Assembly: GCA_022483465.1 (NCBI GenBank)
Contig: JAKVNF010000002.1
Location: 558,001 to 622,000, forward strand
Source: Lachnospiraceae bacterium
Lineage (GTDB): Bacteria > Bacillota > Clostridia > Lachnospirales > Lachnospiraceae
Direction of reading: 5' to 3'
Length of the DNA stretch: 64,000 nucleotides
Positions 37,410-46,665 of this stretch are shown here, piece after piece. How positions within the stretch are numbered: position 1 is the first letter of the stretch; each line of letters begins with the position of its first letter. A model generated the notes under the pieces. The model was not told the DNA's origin. It worked only from the letters and a program-made list of their open reading frames with translations, and did not search any database. A program made the position numbers and the translations under genes.

Positions 37410-39728
37410 TCACTGGGTGGGCAGCGCCTCCGCCTGGGCGGCGGCTGCCGCATCCTGTGCCGTGCCGTCACCGGCTGCCGGCGCCTGGTTCGGATCCGTC
37501 ACCGCCGGCGCCTGGTTTGTGGTCTGCGTCTGGGTCTGATCCGTGGCGGCCGGCGTCTGGGAGGCATCGGCCGCACTGCTTGCTGCCGCTGCCGCGTCGG
37601 TGGTTGTGCTGCTTGCCGCTGCTGCCGCATCGGTGGTCGTGCTGCTTGCTGCCGCGGCCGCATCGGTGGTCGTACTGCTTGCCGCCGCTGCCGCTTCCGC
37701 CGCCTGTACCGCCGCTGCCTCATCGGCAGGCGTATCCGGCACGCCATCGCCGTCGGTGTCGACCCAATTCGACGTGTCTGCAGTGGAGGCCGCCTCCGCA
37801 TCGGAGGACGCCGCACTGGAGGCCTCATCCGACGTCACAATCGCCGGTGCCTGGCCGTTGATGGCCTGGGTATCCGGGATGCCGTCGCCGTCGGTGTCAT
37901 ATACATCTGCCACGCCATCTCCGTCGATGTCGACCGCATCGAGCACGCCGTCCCCGTTGGTGTCCATGTTCAGGGAGATCGTGTTGGAGGAGCTCAGATC
38001 CTCGTCGTCCGAAGTGGAGGCCGGCGCGATCGTGTTGTCCGTGGTGTACCAGGTGACCTGCTGGTCCGCGGTGGAGCCGGTGTAGCCGAAGTACTCGTCC
38101 AGCACATCCCGTGCGATCGGGACGGCTGCGGTGCCGCCGGTGCCGCCGCCCTCGACGATGACCGTGATGGCGACCTGGGGATCGTTATAGGGGGCAAAGC
38201 CCGTGAACCACGCGTGGGAGGTGGTCTCGTTGCTCAAGAACTCCGCAGAACCGGTCTTGCCGGCAGCATCGTAGCTGCGCTCCCGGATCTTGGTGCCGGT
38301 GCCGTACTCGACGACCGCCCGCATCATCTCCCGCATCTTGGAGGCAACATCCTCGGTCATGATGGTGCGGTAGGCCGTGGGCTGTGTCTGGGTCAGGACC
38401 CGGCCGTCCGGGTTCTGGGTGGTCTTGGCGGTGCGGATGCTGTCGACCACGTAGGGTGTGTACACCGTGCCGCCGTTGGCGATGGCCGCGGTGATCATGT
38501 TCAGATGGAGCGGGGTCATCAGAGTCTGGCCCTGTCCGATGGCCAGCTGCATGACCTCCTTGGTGGAGGTGCCGGAGTCGAGCACGTAGGAGCTCTGGTT
38601 GGAGGGCAGCGCAAACGGCAGGTCCTCTCCAAACATGCAGTTGTTGAGCAGATCGATGAAGTCGGTCCGGTTCAGCTCATTCACCACGATGTTGGCGAAG
38701 GAGGAGTTGCAGGACTCGGCGAAGGATCCCGCAAAGTCCAGGGTGCCGTGCACCTCGTAGTGGTAGTCGGTGATGGTCTCCCCGTCGATCGTGATGTAGC
38801 CCTGGCAGGGGAAGGTGTAGCTCTCCGACCCGGACATGTTCTGATCCATGAAGGCGATGGAGTCAAAGATCTTGAAGGTGGAGCCCGGGGCGTAGAGGCC
38901 CTGGCTCACGCGGTTCACCAGCGTACCGCTGGTGGAGTCCGACAGCAGGGAGTCCCAGTTGTCGACGATGGTGTTGGGATCGAAATCGGGCTTGGAGACC
39001 ATGCACAGGATGGCGCCGGTCTTCACATCTGAGACGATGACTGCGCCCTTGTTGTCCCCCAGGGCATCGGAGGCCGCCTGCTGCAGGGCCACGTTCAGGG
39101 TCGTGTACACGTCGTCGGAGGGGTACTTCTCCCCGGCGCTGTCGTAGGATGCCTTCTCCGCCAGGGTCAGATCCGAGTGGACCAGCTGGTAGTTGTAGGC
39201 GAGCTCAATGCCGCTTCCGCCCTCGGCCGCATAGCCCACCACATGGGAGAACAGGTTGTTGTAGGGGTACTCCCGGGTGGCCGCGTCGTCGGAGAGCTGG
39301 GCTGCCGCCTCCTCGGAGTCACCCTCGGAGCTCGACTCGGTGGCGGTGGAGGTGTCCGTGGAGGACTCGGTCGATGCGGTGTCCACCTTGGTGTCCGTGC
39401 TCAGGGCAAGCTCCGTGGTGCCGTCGTCGGCGTAGATCTTGCCTCTTGTGTTCTTGGCAAGCAGGGCTGCCTCACGGCCGTTGTAGTCGTTCTCAAAGAG
39501 CGTCTCCTCCTGGGTTGCCGAGTAGACGCAGGTGTAAATGATCAGAGAGATGAAAAGTGCGAGCACCACCGTGCCGGTGAGGAAGACGTCCCGATGGACT
39601 TTCTTCTTCTCCCGCTGCATGCTGCTCTTTTTCCGGGAGCGGGGCGAAGTGCCGCGCGCGGGAAGGTTCGACTTCCTCGAGGGATATGAATTTCTCCCTC
39701 TCCCCTCCTCATCTTGATATGCTGACAT
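37410..39728 (-). CDS. Class B penicillin-binding protein with calcium-repeat tail
   Basis: Peptidoglycan D,D-transpeptidase, 772 residues. A basic cytoplasmic N-terminus precedes one membrane helix (about 48-69). The transpeptidase domain has S283-T-F-K286, S339-C-N341 and K491-T-G493. After residue 585 the protein has an unusual extension. It holds DxDGDG calcium-binding repeats of the thrombospondin-3/EF-loop type at about 589-620 and 657-666, then four 11-residue AAAAASSTTTD repeats (about 678-718), then a Q/T/A/P-rich end. The conserved N-terminal dimer domain is short and carries an acidic Ser/Thr linker (110-150). It pairs with the SEDS gene 28 bases upstream. Confidence 0.93.
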   Translation of the reverse strand: MSAYQDEEGRGRNSYPSRKSNLPARGTSPRSRKKSSMQREKKKVHRDVFLTGTVVLALFISLIIYTCVYSATQEETLFENDYNGREAALLAKNTRGKIYADDGTTELALSTDTKVDTASTESSTDTSTATESSSEGDSEEAAAQLSDDAATREYPYNNLFSHVVGYAAEGGSGIELAYNYQLVHSDLTLAEKASYDSAGEKYPSDDVYTTLNVALQQAASDALGDNKGAVIVSDVKTGAILCMVSKPDFDPNTIVDNWDSLLSDSTSGTLVNRVSQGLYAPGSTFKIFDSIAFMDQNMSGSESYTFPCQGYITIDGETITDYHYEVHGTLDFAGSFAESCNSSFANIVVNELNRTDFIDLLNNCMFGEDLPFALPSNQSSYVLDSGTSTKEVMQLAIGQGQTLMTPLHLNMITAAIANGGTVYTPYVVDSIRTAKTTQNPDGRVLTQTQPTAYRTIMTEDVASKMREMMRAVVEYGTGTKIRERSYDAAGKTGSAEFLSNETTSHAWFTGFAPYNDPQVAITVIVEGGGTGGTAAVPIARDVLDEYFGYTGSTADQQVTWYTTDNTIAPASTSDDEDLSSSNTISLNMDTNGDGVLDAVDIDGDGVADVYDTDGDGIPDTQAINGQAPAIVTSDEASSAASSDAEAASTADTSNWVDTDGDGVPDTPADEAAAVQAAEAAAAASSTTTDAAAAASSTTTDAAAAASSTTTDAAAAASSAADASQTPAATDQTQTQTTNQAPAVTDPNQAPAAGDGTAQDAAAAAQAEALPTQ
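37575..37697. repeat. 33-bp tandem repeats within the PBP tail
   Basis: Nearly identical 33-base units encoding AAAAASSTTTD about four times. Length variation between strains is expected here. Confidence 0.8.
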
Positions 39729-39756
39729 ATGGTTTACTGTCCTCTCTTAGCGCTGG

Positions 39757-41211
39757 TTACTGATACCGTCTGCTGCCGCTGGTGTAATTTCTCGCATTGC
39801 CGGGATTCTGATAGCGGCTCTGGGGGTAGCGGTAGCCCCCCTGCCCCACGGGCGGGGTGCTCCGATAGGCTGCCTGCTGGTAGCGCTGCTGCTGCCTTCG
39901 GTACTCGTCGATCTTCTCGCTGCGCAGGATGTACATGATCTCCACCAGCGTGAACATGATCATCGTGGTCAGGATCGAGCTGCCGCCGTAACTGATCAGC
40001 GGAAGCGTCACACCGGTCAGCGGGATGAACTTCGTCTGTCCGCCGATCGTCAGGAAGGCCTGGAAGCCGTAGGCCACCGCGATGCCGTAGGAAAGCAGCT
40101 GATAGAACTTGTCCGCAAAGCCCATGGCGAGCTTGAGCATGACAAAGAAGCAGTTCAGGGAGATCAGGATGATGCAGACGCCGATGATCAGGCCGTACTC
40201 CTCACAGCAGGAGGCAAAGATGAAGTCGGTGGTGGCAAAGGGGATCTTGTCCGGTGTGCCCTGCCCGAGGCCGGAACCGAAGGCGCCGCCGGCGCCGATG
40301 GCAAACAGGGCCTGGGTGATCTGGTAGCCGATGGAGTCGATGTAGCTCCAGGGATCGAGGAATGCCGCCACACGCAGCTGCACGTGGGAGAAAAAGTGGT
40401 AGAGCACCACAGAGCCCACGGCCAGCATGCCCGTGCCGCCCAAAAGGAACAGAATGCTGTCGGTTGCGAGGTAGAGCATAAAGAAGAAGACCACGTAGTA
40501 GATCAGGCCGGATCCCAGATCATTGGAGCCCACCAGCACCAGCACATGGGCGCCGGCAAAGACCGCGACGATCAGGATGTCCTTTAAGGTCTTCACATCC
40601 TTTAAGGTACAGGCGAGGAAAAGCATGTAGAGGATCTTCACAAACTCCGAGGGCTGGAAGGTCAGGCCGCCGATGGTCCAGGTGATGTTGGCGCCCAGGG
40701 TGGAGGAGCCAAGGAGCATGACCACCGACAGGATCACGATGCCCGCAAGTCCCCAGTAGAACTTGGGGAGCTTTAAGAGGTGGAAGTACTTCCGAAACAG
40801 GGGCAGGATGATCGCCAGGGCAAGGCCGCCGACGGCGATGACGAACTGCCGCCAGGCGCTCGAGAAGGACAGGCGCGAGATGATGACCAGTCCAATCGAG
40901 AGCAGAAAGCACATGTTGTTGAAGAGGGGAAGATAGGCCTTCCGGTATAGGTTGCGAAACAGTGCCGTCGCGATGAAGAACGTCACCAGCTGCACGATCG
41001 AGAAAAAGATGTAGGTCGGATCGTTCATCGCCACCGAGAGCGTTACGTAGGCGATCAGCTGGAAGATCAGCATCAGCACGGACTGCATGTAGGCGAGTAC
41101 GCCGTGGACATTTTTTTTGCGGCTGATCAGGAGAATGTAGGAGAGAATCGTGTATCCCACCACCACTGCGGTCAGGGCATATTTCGTTAGAGCCAGGATA
41201 TATGTTCGCAT
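39757..41211 (-). CDS. SEDS peptidoglycan glycosyltransferase (FtsW/RodA/SpoVE family)
   Basis: Polytopic membrane protein of 484 residues that polymerises lipid II, working with the class B PBP encoded directly downstream. About ten hydrophobic helices are visible. The catalytic-loop aspartate is in GSNDLGSGLIY. The FQPSEFVKI and LPLISYGGSS signatures of the family are present. The cytoplasmic tail is rich in R, Q, Y and G. The N-terminal two helices extend beyond the usual RodA core. Whether it serves division or elongation cannot be told from sequence; zapA two genes upstream hints at division. Confidence 0.93.
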   Translation of the reverse strand: MRTYILALTKYALTAVVVGYTILSYILLISRKKNVHGVLAYMQSVLMLIFQLIAYVTLSVAMNDPTYIFFSIVQLVTFFIATALFRNLYRKAYLPLFNNMCFLLSIGLVIISRLSFSSAWRQFVIAVGGLALAIILPLFRKYFHLLKLPKFYWGLAGIVILSVVMLLGSSTLGANITWTIGGLTFQPSEFVKILYMLFLACTLKDVKTLKDILIVAVFAGAHVLVLVGSNDLGSGLIYYVVFFFMLYLATDSILFLLGGTGMLAVGSVVLYHFFSHVQLRVAAFLDPWSYIDSIGYQITQALFAIGAGGAFGSGLGQGTPDKIPFATTDFIFASCCEEYGLIIGVCIILISLNCFFVMLKLAMGFADKFYQLLSYGIAVAYGFQAFLTIGGQTKFIPLTGVTLPLISYGGSSILTTMIMFTLVEIMYILRSEKIDEYRRQQQRYQQAAYRSTPPVGQGGYRYPQSRYQNPGNARNYTSGSRRYQ

Positions 41212-41214
41212 AGA

Positions 41215-43425
41215 TCAGAGCGCGCCTTTTCTGAAGTGGCCTGTTGTGAATGCCCCGTCCCGCAGCGCGCATTGGTTTGCGGTTCCGGAGCTTTGCGCAT
41301 CGGCAGCAGGTCCCAGAAAGAGGGAGAGAACCCCCTCCGTCATTGTTTGGTCTTCGGTCGTAAAGGAAAGAAGCAGGGCGCCGGCATCCTGCACCGCCGG
41401 GTCATCGAGGTGGCGGTGGAGCGAGAGCGGCACGCTGTTGTAGAGGATGTTGTGACAGTGCCGGCACACGGTGCGCACGGGGAACCGGACCCCCTTGCGG
41501 TCCTCCAGAAACCAGATTCCGTCCTCTTTTCCGGTGCAGCGCCCGCAGGTCTTCTTCACACAGCCGGCGGTCACCATCATCGGGACGCGGCCGTACACCG
41601 GGAGGACCTTCCGCGACATCCGCCCGCGGTAGGTTTCTGCCAGCTCTCTGCCGGAGAGTTCCAGGGGCAGTACCTCGAGACTGGTGTAGGTTTCCAGAAG
41701 ATCTGCCGCCGTCCGGTTCCAGGCATACAGGCAGGAATCACCCATAACCAAGCCATCATAACCTGTTTCGTCAAGAAATTCAATTTCCCCGAGAGTCCTG
41801 GCCAGGAATCCGGAACATTTTCCTGTGAATTTTTTATAAAATTCCCGCAGCCAGGCTGCATCGCTCTGCCGGTAAATCTGGGGCAGGGCAAGGATCCAGT
41901 CCGGCTCCACCTGGCATCTCCCGTCCTCTGCCGCCTCCAGAAGGGGGCCGTCCAGGATCAGGGTGCAGGCAGGGCTCAGGTAGGGCTTTGCCGCCAGGAG
42001 CTGCTCTTTTGTGCTGACCAGGAGGTAGGTATGCTGCGCGGAAAAGGCAGGAGCCTCTTTCTTATTGCGGACGGGAAGCGGCAGGCTCTTTTCCCGGGCG
42101 GGTCTAGTCTTTTCAAAGAGCTCCTTCGAGAGAGCCTCCACCGCATCCCTTCGAAGCTCCTTGAGCGCGCCCACTGGGAAGAAGGCGGTGCCGTCCGTTG
42201 TCACGGACAGGTCTTGCAGGACAAAGTCCGAGTCCCCGGTCTGCCCGAGCTTCTCCCGAATGTTTTCCTCCGTGAGGGGGCGGCTCTTTGCGGGGGAGAC
42301 CTCCTGGGCGCTCGTTGTGGTCACCGTCGTCTCCCCAAACGTCAGGGAGAGCGAGGCCCTTTTCCCGGGAAGAACCACCGCCCGGCCCGTCACCGGAATC
42401 CGGGGCTTCTCGTCAAGATAAGCTTTCCGGATCTTTTCAAGGAGCGGCTCCTCTGCGCCGGCGTAGCCCGGCTGCGTAAGCGTCACCAGCTCTCTCCCAT
42501 TCCTTCTCTCATAATAGCCCGTGGAGAGATCAGTCCGGATGTACAAACTCAGAAGGCTGCGTCGATCTTCCGGATCGATCTTCCAGGGGGAGGTGTCACC
42601 GGTCCGCTTCTTTTCCAGGTACCGGTCGATGTACCTGCGGTAGATCGCGGTGGTGCCGGCCGCGTACTCCGGCCGCTTCATCCTGCCCTCAATCTTGAAG
42701 GAGTCGATTCCCGCATCCATCAGCTGCGGCAGAATGTCCAGCACGCACATGTCCTTCATGGAGAGGGGATAGGAGCCGTCGGCAAGTTCCTGCCCGCCCG
42801 CGGGATCGATGACCCCGTAGGGGAGCCGGCAGGTCCCGGCGCAGCGCCCCCGGTTGCCGGAGCGGCCGCCCAAAAAGCTCGACATCAGACACCGGCCCGA
42901 GTAGCAGTAGCACATGGCCCCGTGGATGAAGCACTCGATCTCCACCCCCTCAGCCCGGATGGCCTCCATCTCGGGCAGGGAGAGCTCTCTTGCCGGCACG
43001 ATGCGGGATACCCCGCGGGATTTCAACAGCCTCGCCTCCTCCGGGGAGGTGACGGACATCTGGGTGCTCGCGTGGAGCAAAAGTCCCGGACAGGCGTCGT
43101 GGAGCGCGGTCAGAACGCCGAGGTCCTGCACGATGACGCCGTCAAGCCCCTGCTCCCAGAGCCGCTGCACCATCTCCACGCAGGCGGAGAGCTCTTCCTG
43201 TCTGGTCAAGACGTTGACGGTCATGTAGAGCTTTCTGCCAAAGAGGTGGGCGATGCGAATCGCCTCGCCGAACTCCTCCTCCGAGAGGTTCTGGGCATAG
43301 GCCCTGGCACCAAATTTGGGTCCTCCCAGGTACACCGCGTCCGCCCCGGCTGCGATGCAGCCCAAAAACGATGCAAAGCTTCCCGCCGGTGCCAAAAGCT
43401 CCGGCCCACGCAACTTCCGTTCCAT
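41215..43425 (-). CDS. Peptidase U32 family protein (DUF3656-containing)
   Basis: A 736-residue U32 protein. It opens with the family start PELLAPAGSFASFLGC and has the cysteine cluster of the U32 signature (HGAMCYCYSGRC ... CAGTC) near residues 170-205. A DUF3656-type middle region follows, and a second Cys group (CVKKTCGRCTG, CRHCH) lies near the C-terminus. U32 members such as RlhA and TrhP act in RNA hydroxylation rather than proteolysis, and the cysteines probably bind a metal or Fe-S centre. Its stop is three bases from the SEDS start. Confidence 0.9.
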   Translation of the reverse strand: MERKLRGPELLAPAGSFASFLGCIAAGADAVYLGGPKFGARAYAQNLSEEEFGEAIRIAHLFGRKLYMTVNVLTRQEELSACVEMVQRLWEQGLDGVIVQDLGVLTALHDACPGLLLHASTQMSVTSPEEARLLKSRGVSRIVPARELSLPEMEAIRAEGVEIECFIHGAMCYCYSGRCLMSSFLGGRSGNRGRCAGTCRLPYGVIDPAGGQELADGSYPLSMKDMCVLDILPQLMDAGIDSFKIEGRMKRPEYAAGTTAIYRRYIDRYLEKKRTGDTSPWKIDPEDRRSLLSLYIRTDLSTGYYERRNGRELVTLTQPGYAGAEEPLLEKIRKAYLDEKPRIPVTGRAVVLPGKRASLSLTFGETTVTTTSAQEVSPAKSRPLTEENIREKLGQTGDSDFVLQDLSVTTDGTAFFPVGALKELRRDAVEALSKELFEKTRPAREKSLPLPVRNKKEAPAFSAQHTYLLVSTKEQLLAAKPYLSPACTLILDGPLLEAAEDGRCQVEPDWILALPQIYRQSDAAWLREFYKKFTGKCSGFLARTLGEIEFLDETGYDGLVMGDSCLYAWNRTAADLLETYTSLEVLPLELSGRELAETYRGRMSRKVLPVYGRVPMMVTAGCVKKTCGRCTGKEDGIWFLEDRKGVRFPVRTVCRHCHNILYNSVPLSLHRHLDDPAVQDAGALLLSFTTEDQTMTEGVLSLFLGPAADAQSSGTANQCALRDGAFTTGHFRKGAL

Positions 43426-43511
43426 CCCGCTCTCCTGTTTCCCGCACGGAAAACAGCGCGGGAATTCCTTCTCGCGCTGCCAAATCTCACCACGTATCCT
43501 GCACCGTTTTC

Positions 43512-43940
43512 TCAGTGCAGCTTCTTCTGATCCTCTTCCCGGGTCTTCTTCTCGGTCTCCAGGGCGATGATCTTCTTCTCATCCTCCTGGGCCTTCTTCT
43601 CCAACTCTTTGACCCTCGCCTCGCTTCCCTGGAGCTTCATCTGGGTTCCCACCAGCTCGTGCTTCAGGTCGTACAACTCCTTCTCGCGGGCCTCAATGTC
43701 CTCCCTGGCCTTGTTGGCCTCCTCCAGGGTGCGGAAGTAGTCGTCGGCGATGTTGATCTGCATCAGGACGTTCTTGTAGTCCTGGGTCAGCCTGTCATAG
43801 CCCTTCATCTTGGAGAACTCTGCCGTCTTCCCGTTCAGATAGGTTGCGATCTTCTGGACATAGTCCGGGCTCTCGTAGCCGCTCAGTGTATATACCTTGC
43901 CGTCGATAATGACTGCTGTGTCTGTTTTGTTCGAAGCCAT
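43512..43940 (-). CDS. zapA: Cell division protein ZapA
   Basis: A 142-residue ZapA-type protein: an N-terminal beta/alpha head (VIIDGKVYTLSGYESPDYVQKIATYLN) followed by a long charged coiled coil from about residue 65 to the end. ZapA bundles FtsZ filaments at midcell. It starts 41 bases after ruvB and precedes the U32-SEDS-PBP genes. Confidence 0.88.
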   Translation of the reverse strand: MASNKTDTAVIIDGKVYTLSGYESPDYVQKIATYLNGKTAEFSKMKGYDRLTQDYKNVLMQINIADDYFRTLEEANKAREDIEAREKELYDLKHELVGTQMKLQGSEARVKELEKKAQEDEKKIIALETEKKTREEDQKKLH

Positions 43941-43981
43941 GGCAAATTCCCCTGTCTTTTTTCAAGTGTGCACGGATTATT

Positions 43982-44995
43982 TTAAGACCCGTCCACAGGC
44001 ATTTCAAGTCCAAAATGTTCGTAAGCCGCCTTCGTCGCGACGCGCCCTCTGGGAGTGCGCATGATCAGCCCGTGCTGCAGAAGATATGGTTCGATCACAT
44101 CCTCCACCGTGCCGGCATCCTCGCCGATGGCGGCGGCAATGGTGTCCAGTCCCGCCGGGCCCCCGCCAAAGGTCCCGATCAGGGTCCGCAGAAATCGCTG
44201 GTCGTTCCGGTCCAGTCCCATCCTGTCGATGTCCATCAGGTCAAGGGCCGTCCGTGCCACCTCCTCGGTGATTCTTCCGTCATAGCGCACCTGCGCAAAG
44301 TCGCGCACGCGCTTTAGAATCCGGTTGGCAAGCCGGGGCGTTCCCCGGGAGCGCTTTGCCATCTCCTCCGCACCGGTCTCATCGACCTCCACCTTCAAAA
44401 CAGCGGCGGAGTTCAAGATGATCTGCTTGAGTTCCGGCACGGTGTAGTACTCCATGCGCTGGATCATGCCGAAGCGATCCCGGAGCGGTGCAGACAGCAG
44501 TCCTGCCCTAGTGGTTGCACCCACCAGCGTGAAGTGCGGGAGCTCGAGCCGCACCGACTTTGCCGTGGCGCCCTTGCCGATCATGATGTCGATCACAAAG
44601 TCCTCCATGGCGGGGTAGAGCACCTCCTCCACCTGCTTGTTCAGGCGGTGGATCTCATCCACAAACAGGATGTCTCCCTCCTTGAGGCCGTTTAAGATGG
44701 ACGCCATCTCGCCCGGCTTTTCGATGGCAGGGCCTGTGGTGATCTTGATGTGCACGCCCATCTCGTTTGCCAGGATCTGGGCCAGGGTTGTCTTGCCCAG
44801 TCCCGGCGGCCCGTAGAACAGGATGTGGTCCAGGGGCTCCTTTCTCTGCTTGGCCGCCTGAATGGCGATCCGCACACTCTCCTTGATCTTCTCCTGTCCG
44901 ATATAGGTATCCAGCTTTTTCGGGCGGAGCGAGGTCTCAACGGCCTCGTCCTCCTTGGTCAGGTTGGTAGTAATCAGTCTCTTGTCCTTATCCAT
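43982..44995 (-). CDS. ruvB: Holliday junction branch migration ATPase RuvB
   Basis: AAA+ motor that with RuvA drives branch migration. It has 337 residues, the standard length. Walker A is GPPGLGKTT, Walker B is FVDEIHRL, and sensor 1 is GATTRAG, with the winged-helix C-terminus ([17 protein letters not shown]). It lies in a ruvA-PH protein-ruvB cluster. Confidence 0.97.
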   Translation of the reverse strand: MDKDKRLITTNLTKEDEAVETSLRPKKLDTYIGQEKIKESVRIAIQAAKQRKEPLDHILFYGPPGLGKTTLAQILANEMGVHIKITTGPAIEKPGEMASILNGLKEGDILFVDEIHRLNKQVEEVLYPAMEDFVIDIMIGKGATAKSVRLELPHFTLVGATTRAGLLSAPLRDRFGMIQRMEYYTVPELKQIILNSAAVLKVEVDETGAEEMAKRSRGTPRLANRILKRVRDFAQVRYDGRITEEVARTALDLMDIDRMGLDRNDQRFLRTLIGTFGGGPAGLDTIAAAIGEDAGTVEDVIEPYLLQHGLIMRTPRGRVATKAAYEHFGLEMPVDGS

Positions 44996-45004
44996 GTGCC
45001 CTTC

Positions 45005-45424
45005 TCAATGGTTATCATCATCCAAGGGACCGTCAAAATCGGGCCCGTCTCCCGGATGGTCGTGATCATCATCCACGCTCTCCCGCGCATAGACCCTGCC
45101 CGCCTGTCTTGCCTTCTCGACGAGCTGGGCGAGCTCCTCCTTCACATCGTTTGCGCTCTTGACGTTGATGATGTCAAAGTTCTTCATCGTCTTGTCTGCA
45201 GTGTCGAGGTGGATCGTGCCGGTGCCGATGATCCGCTGCCACAGGGATCTCGTCAGCGTCGTGTCCACCACCCGGTAGAGGCGGACCTCATCCTCCCTCT
45301 TATTCAGGATGCCGGTCGTGACAAACAGCCGGTCCTCCGCAAGATCGTATACCGTGAAGCTCCAGGGAAGCCCCAGACCGTTGCGCTTCCTGTCGTGCCA
45401 GATGATTCTGCTCTTGTCTACCAT
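45005..45424 (-). CDS. Small PH-domain-like protein between ruvA and ruvB
   Basis: A 139-residue soluble protein. The pattern WSFTVYDLAEDRLFVTTGILNKREDEVRLYRVVDTTLTRSL resembles bacterial PH (bPH2/YdbS-type) domains. An acidic His/Asp-rich tail closes the protein. Of two adjacent ATG codons the second (45424) is better spaced from GGAGG. It sits between ruvA and ruvB in the same transcript. Function unknown. Confidence 0.75.
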   Translation of the reverse strand: MVDKSRIIWHDRKRNGLGLPWSFTVYDLAEDRLFVTTGILNKREDEVRLYRVVDTTLTRSLWQRIIGTGTIHLDTADKTMKNFDIINVKSANDVKEELAQLVEKARQAGRVYARESVDDDHDHPGDGPDFDGPLDDDNH

Positions 45425-45455
45425 CATATCCTCCGTGCCGCAGCTGCGGCTGCGT

Positions 45456-46073
45456 TTACAGGTACCGGAGCGCGCCCTTTAAGAGCGTCTCTGTGTCCGC
45501 ATCCCTGTCCTCTGCCTGCGCCTTCCGGACAGCCTTAGCCGCCTCCGCCCTGGAGTATCCCAGCGCCTCGAGGGCCTCGATGGCCTCGCCCTCCGCGCCG
45601 GAAAAGCCGGCCGTATCCGGAGTCTGGGCCTGCTGCACCCCGCTGGCAAAGTCCTCCGCGGTTCCCATGGAGAGCTTGTCCCGAAGGTCGATGCAGATCC
45701 GCTCTGCGGTCTTCTTGCCGATGCCGGGAGCCTTCGAAATCGTCTTGGAGTCCCCGGTCAGGATCGCAAAGATCAGCTCATCGGAGGACAGGGCTGTCAG
45801 CAGGGAGAGCCCGCCCCGGGGGCCGATGCCGCTGACTGTGATCAGCTTTTTGAACAGGGCCAGGTCATCCCGGGAGGTGAACCCGTACAGACACAGGGCA
45901 TCCTCCCGCAGGTAGAGATAGGTGAAGAGCTTCACCGTCTCCCCGATGCCGGTGCGGACCAGCTCCTCCTGGGTGGACCCGGGGATCAGCACCTCGTATC
46001 CCACACCGCCCACATCGATCACGCAGAACCCGTCTCCGATCTCTGCGATCGTGCCATTCAGAAATGAAATCAT
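45456..46073 (-). CDS. ruvA: Holliday junction branch migration protein RuvA
   Basis: A 205-residue junction-binding subunit. Order: OB-fold domain (MISFLNGTIAEI), two helix-hairpin-helix motifs (VSGIGPRGGLSLL and APGIGKKTAERICIDL), flexible linker, and C-terminal domain III (EAIEALEALGYSRAEAAKAV) that contacts RuvB. First gene of the ruv cluster. Confidence 0.97.
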   Translation of the reverse strand: MISFLNGTIAEIGDGFCVIDVGGVGYEVLIPGSTQEELVRTGIGETVKLFTYLYLREDALCLYGFTSRDDLALFKKLITVSGIGPRGGLSLLTALSSDELIFAILTGDSKTISKAPGIGKKTAERICIDLRDKLSMGTAEDFASGVQQAQTPDTAGFSGAEGEAIEALEALGYSRAEAAKAVRKAQAEDRDADTETLLKGALRYL

Positions 46074-46147
46074 AAGCGAATATCCTCTCCGCGGATTTTC
46101 CGCGCATGAAAGTATTCTACCAGATCAGGGCGGAAGGGAAAAGGACA

Positions 46148-46173
46148 ATCACCCCCGCACACGCGGGGAACAT
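46148..46173. repeat. Single type I-E CRISPR-repeat-like sequence
   Basis: ATCACCCCCGCACACG followed by CGGGGAACAT, closely resembling type I-E CRISPR repeats of Bacillota, with their CCCCGC / GCGGGG stem. No second copy occurs at spacer distance and there are no cas genes, so it is at most a relic. It could also be an unrelated hairpin. Confidence 0.35.
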
Positions 46174-46295
46174 GCATCCATTTCGGTCAGACTTTTTTTG
46201 ATTCTGTCCGGCTTTCTGACAGAAGTATACCATGACCCGTCAGCGGATGTTGTACACCGGCATGTACTAAGCGGTTTTTTTCGCTATTATGAAAA

Positions 46296-46603
46296 GGCGT
46301 TAGTAAAGAACCGGGTTGATGGGTTCCATACCACAACCTCCATGGTGAACTCTCGACGCGATAATGTCCGATGAAGATATAGAATCCCCATTTGGAGCTC
46401 TTTTCTTCTCCGCATAATGCCTATCTTGTTATTTATAGTCACATACTCGGCAAGTGAGTGTATGTGTTTAGGCAATCTAGGTGATGCTTTGTTACATGAT
46501 GCAACACAGCACGGATAGGAGTGTACCCAGCTCGAGCTCAAAGTGAGGTATTAGTGGTCTCATGCTAGGCGATCGCTTATCAACCCGTTTCTTAACTAAC
46601 GCC
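46296..46603. mobile_element. 308-bp MITE related to the IS1595 element
   Basis: Begins GGCGTTAGT at 46296 and ends with the complement of GGCGTTAGTTAAG at 46603. Its terminal repeats of about 28 bases differ only slightly from those of the IS1595 element at 36117-37331. It is flanked by the 9-bp duplication TTATGAAAA (46287-46295 and 46604-46612). The interior has no convincing gene and no visible similarity to the IS interior. It inserted in the T-tract of the leuCD terminator. Confidence 0.88.
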
Positions 46604-46613
46604 TTATGAAAAA

Positions 46614-46639
46614 GAGAGACCGGATTTCTCCGATCTCTC
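46614..46639 (-). terminator. Terminator after the leuCD-membrane peptide genes
   Basis: Eleven-bp stem GAGAGATCGGA / TCCGGTCTCTC with a GAAA loop and a T run (46613-46608) on the minus strand. The MITE sits immediately beyond it. Confidence 0.8.
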
Positions 46640-46665
46640 CAACTGCCATCGCATTGCTCTCGCCC

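Noticed and set aside
46100-46290. CRISPR array
   Set aside because: Only one repeat-like unit; nothing repeats at about 60-base spacing. Kept only as a possible relic.
46287-46541. An 84-codon minus-strand frame inside the MITE
   Set aside because: It spans the MITE end and flank, has no ribosome binding site and no recognisable domain. MITEs of this size are non-coding.
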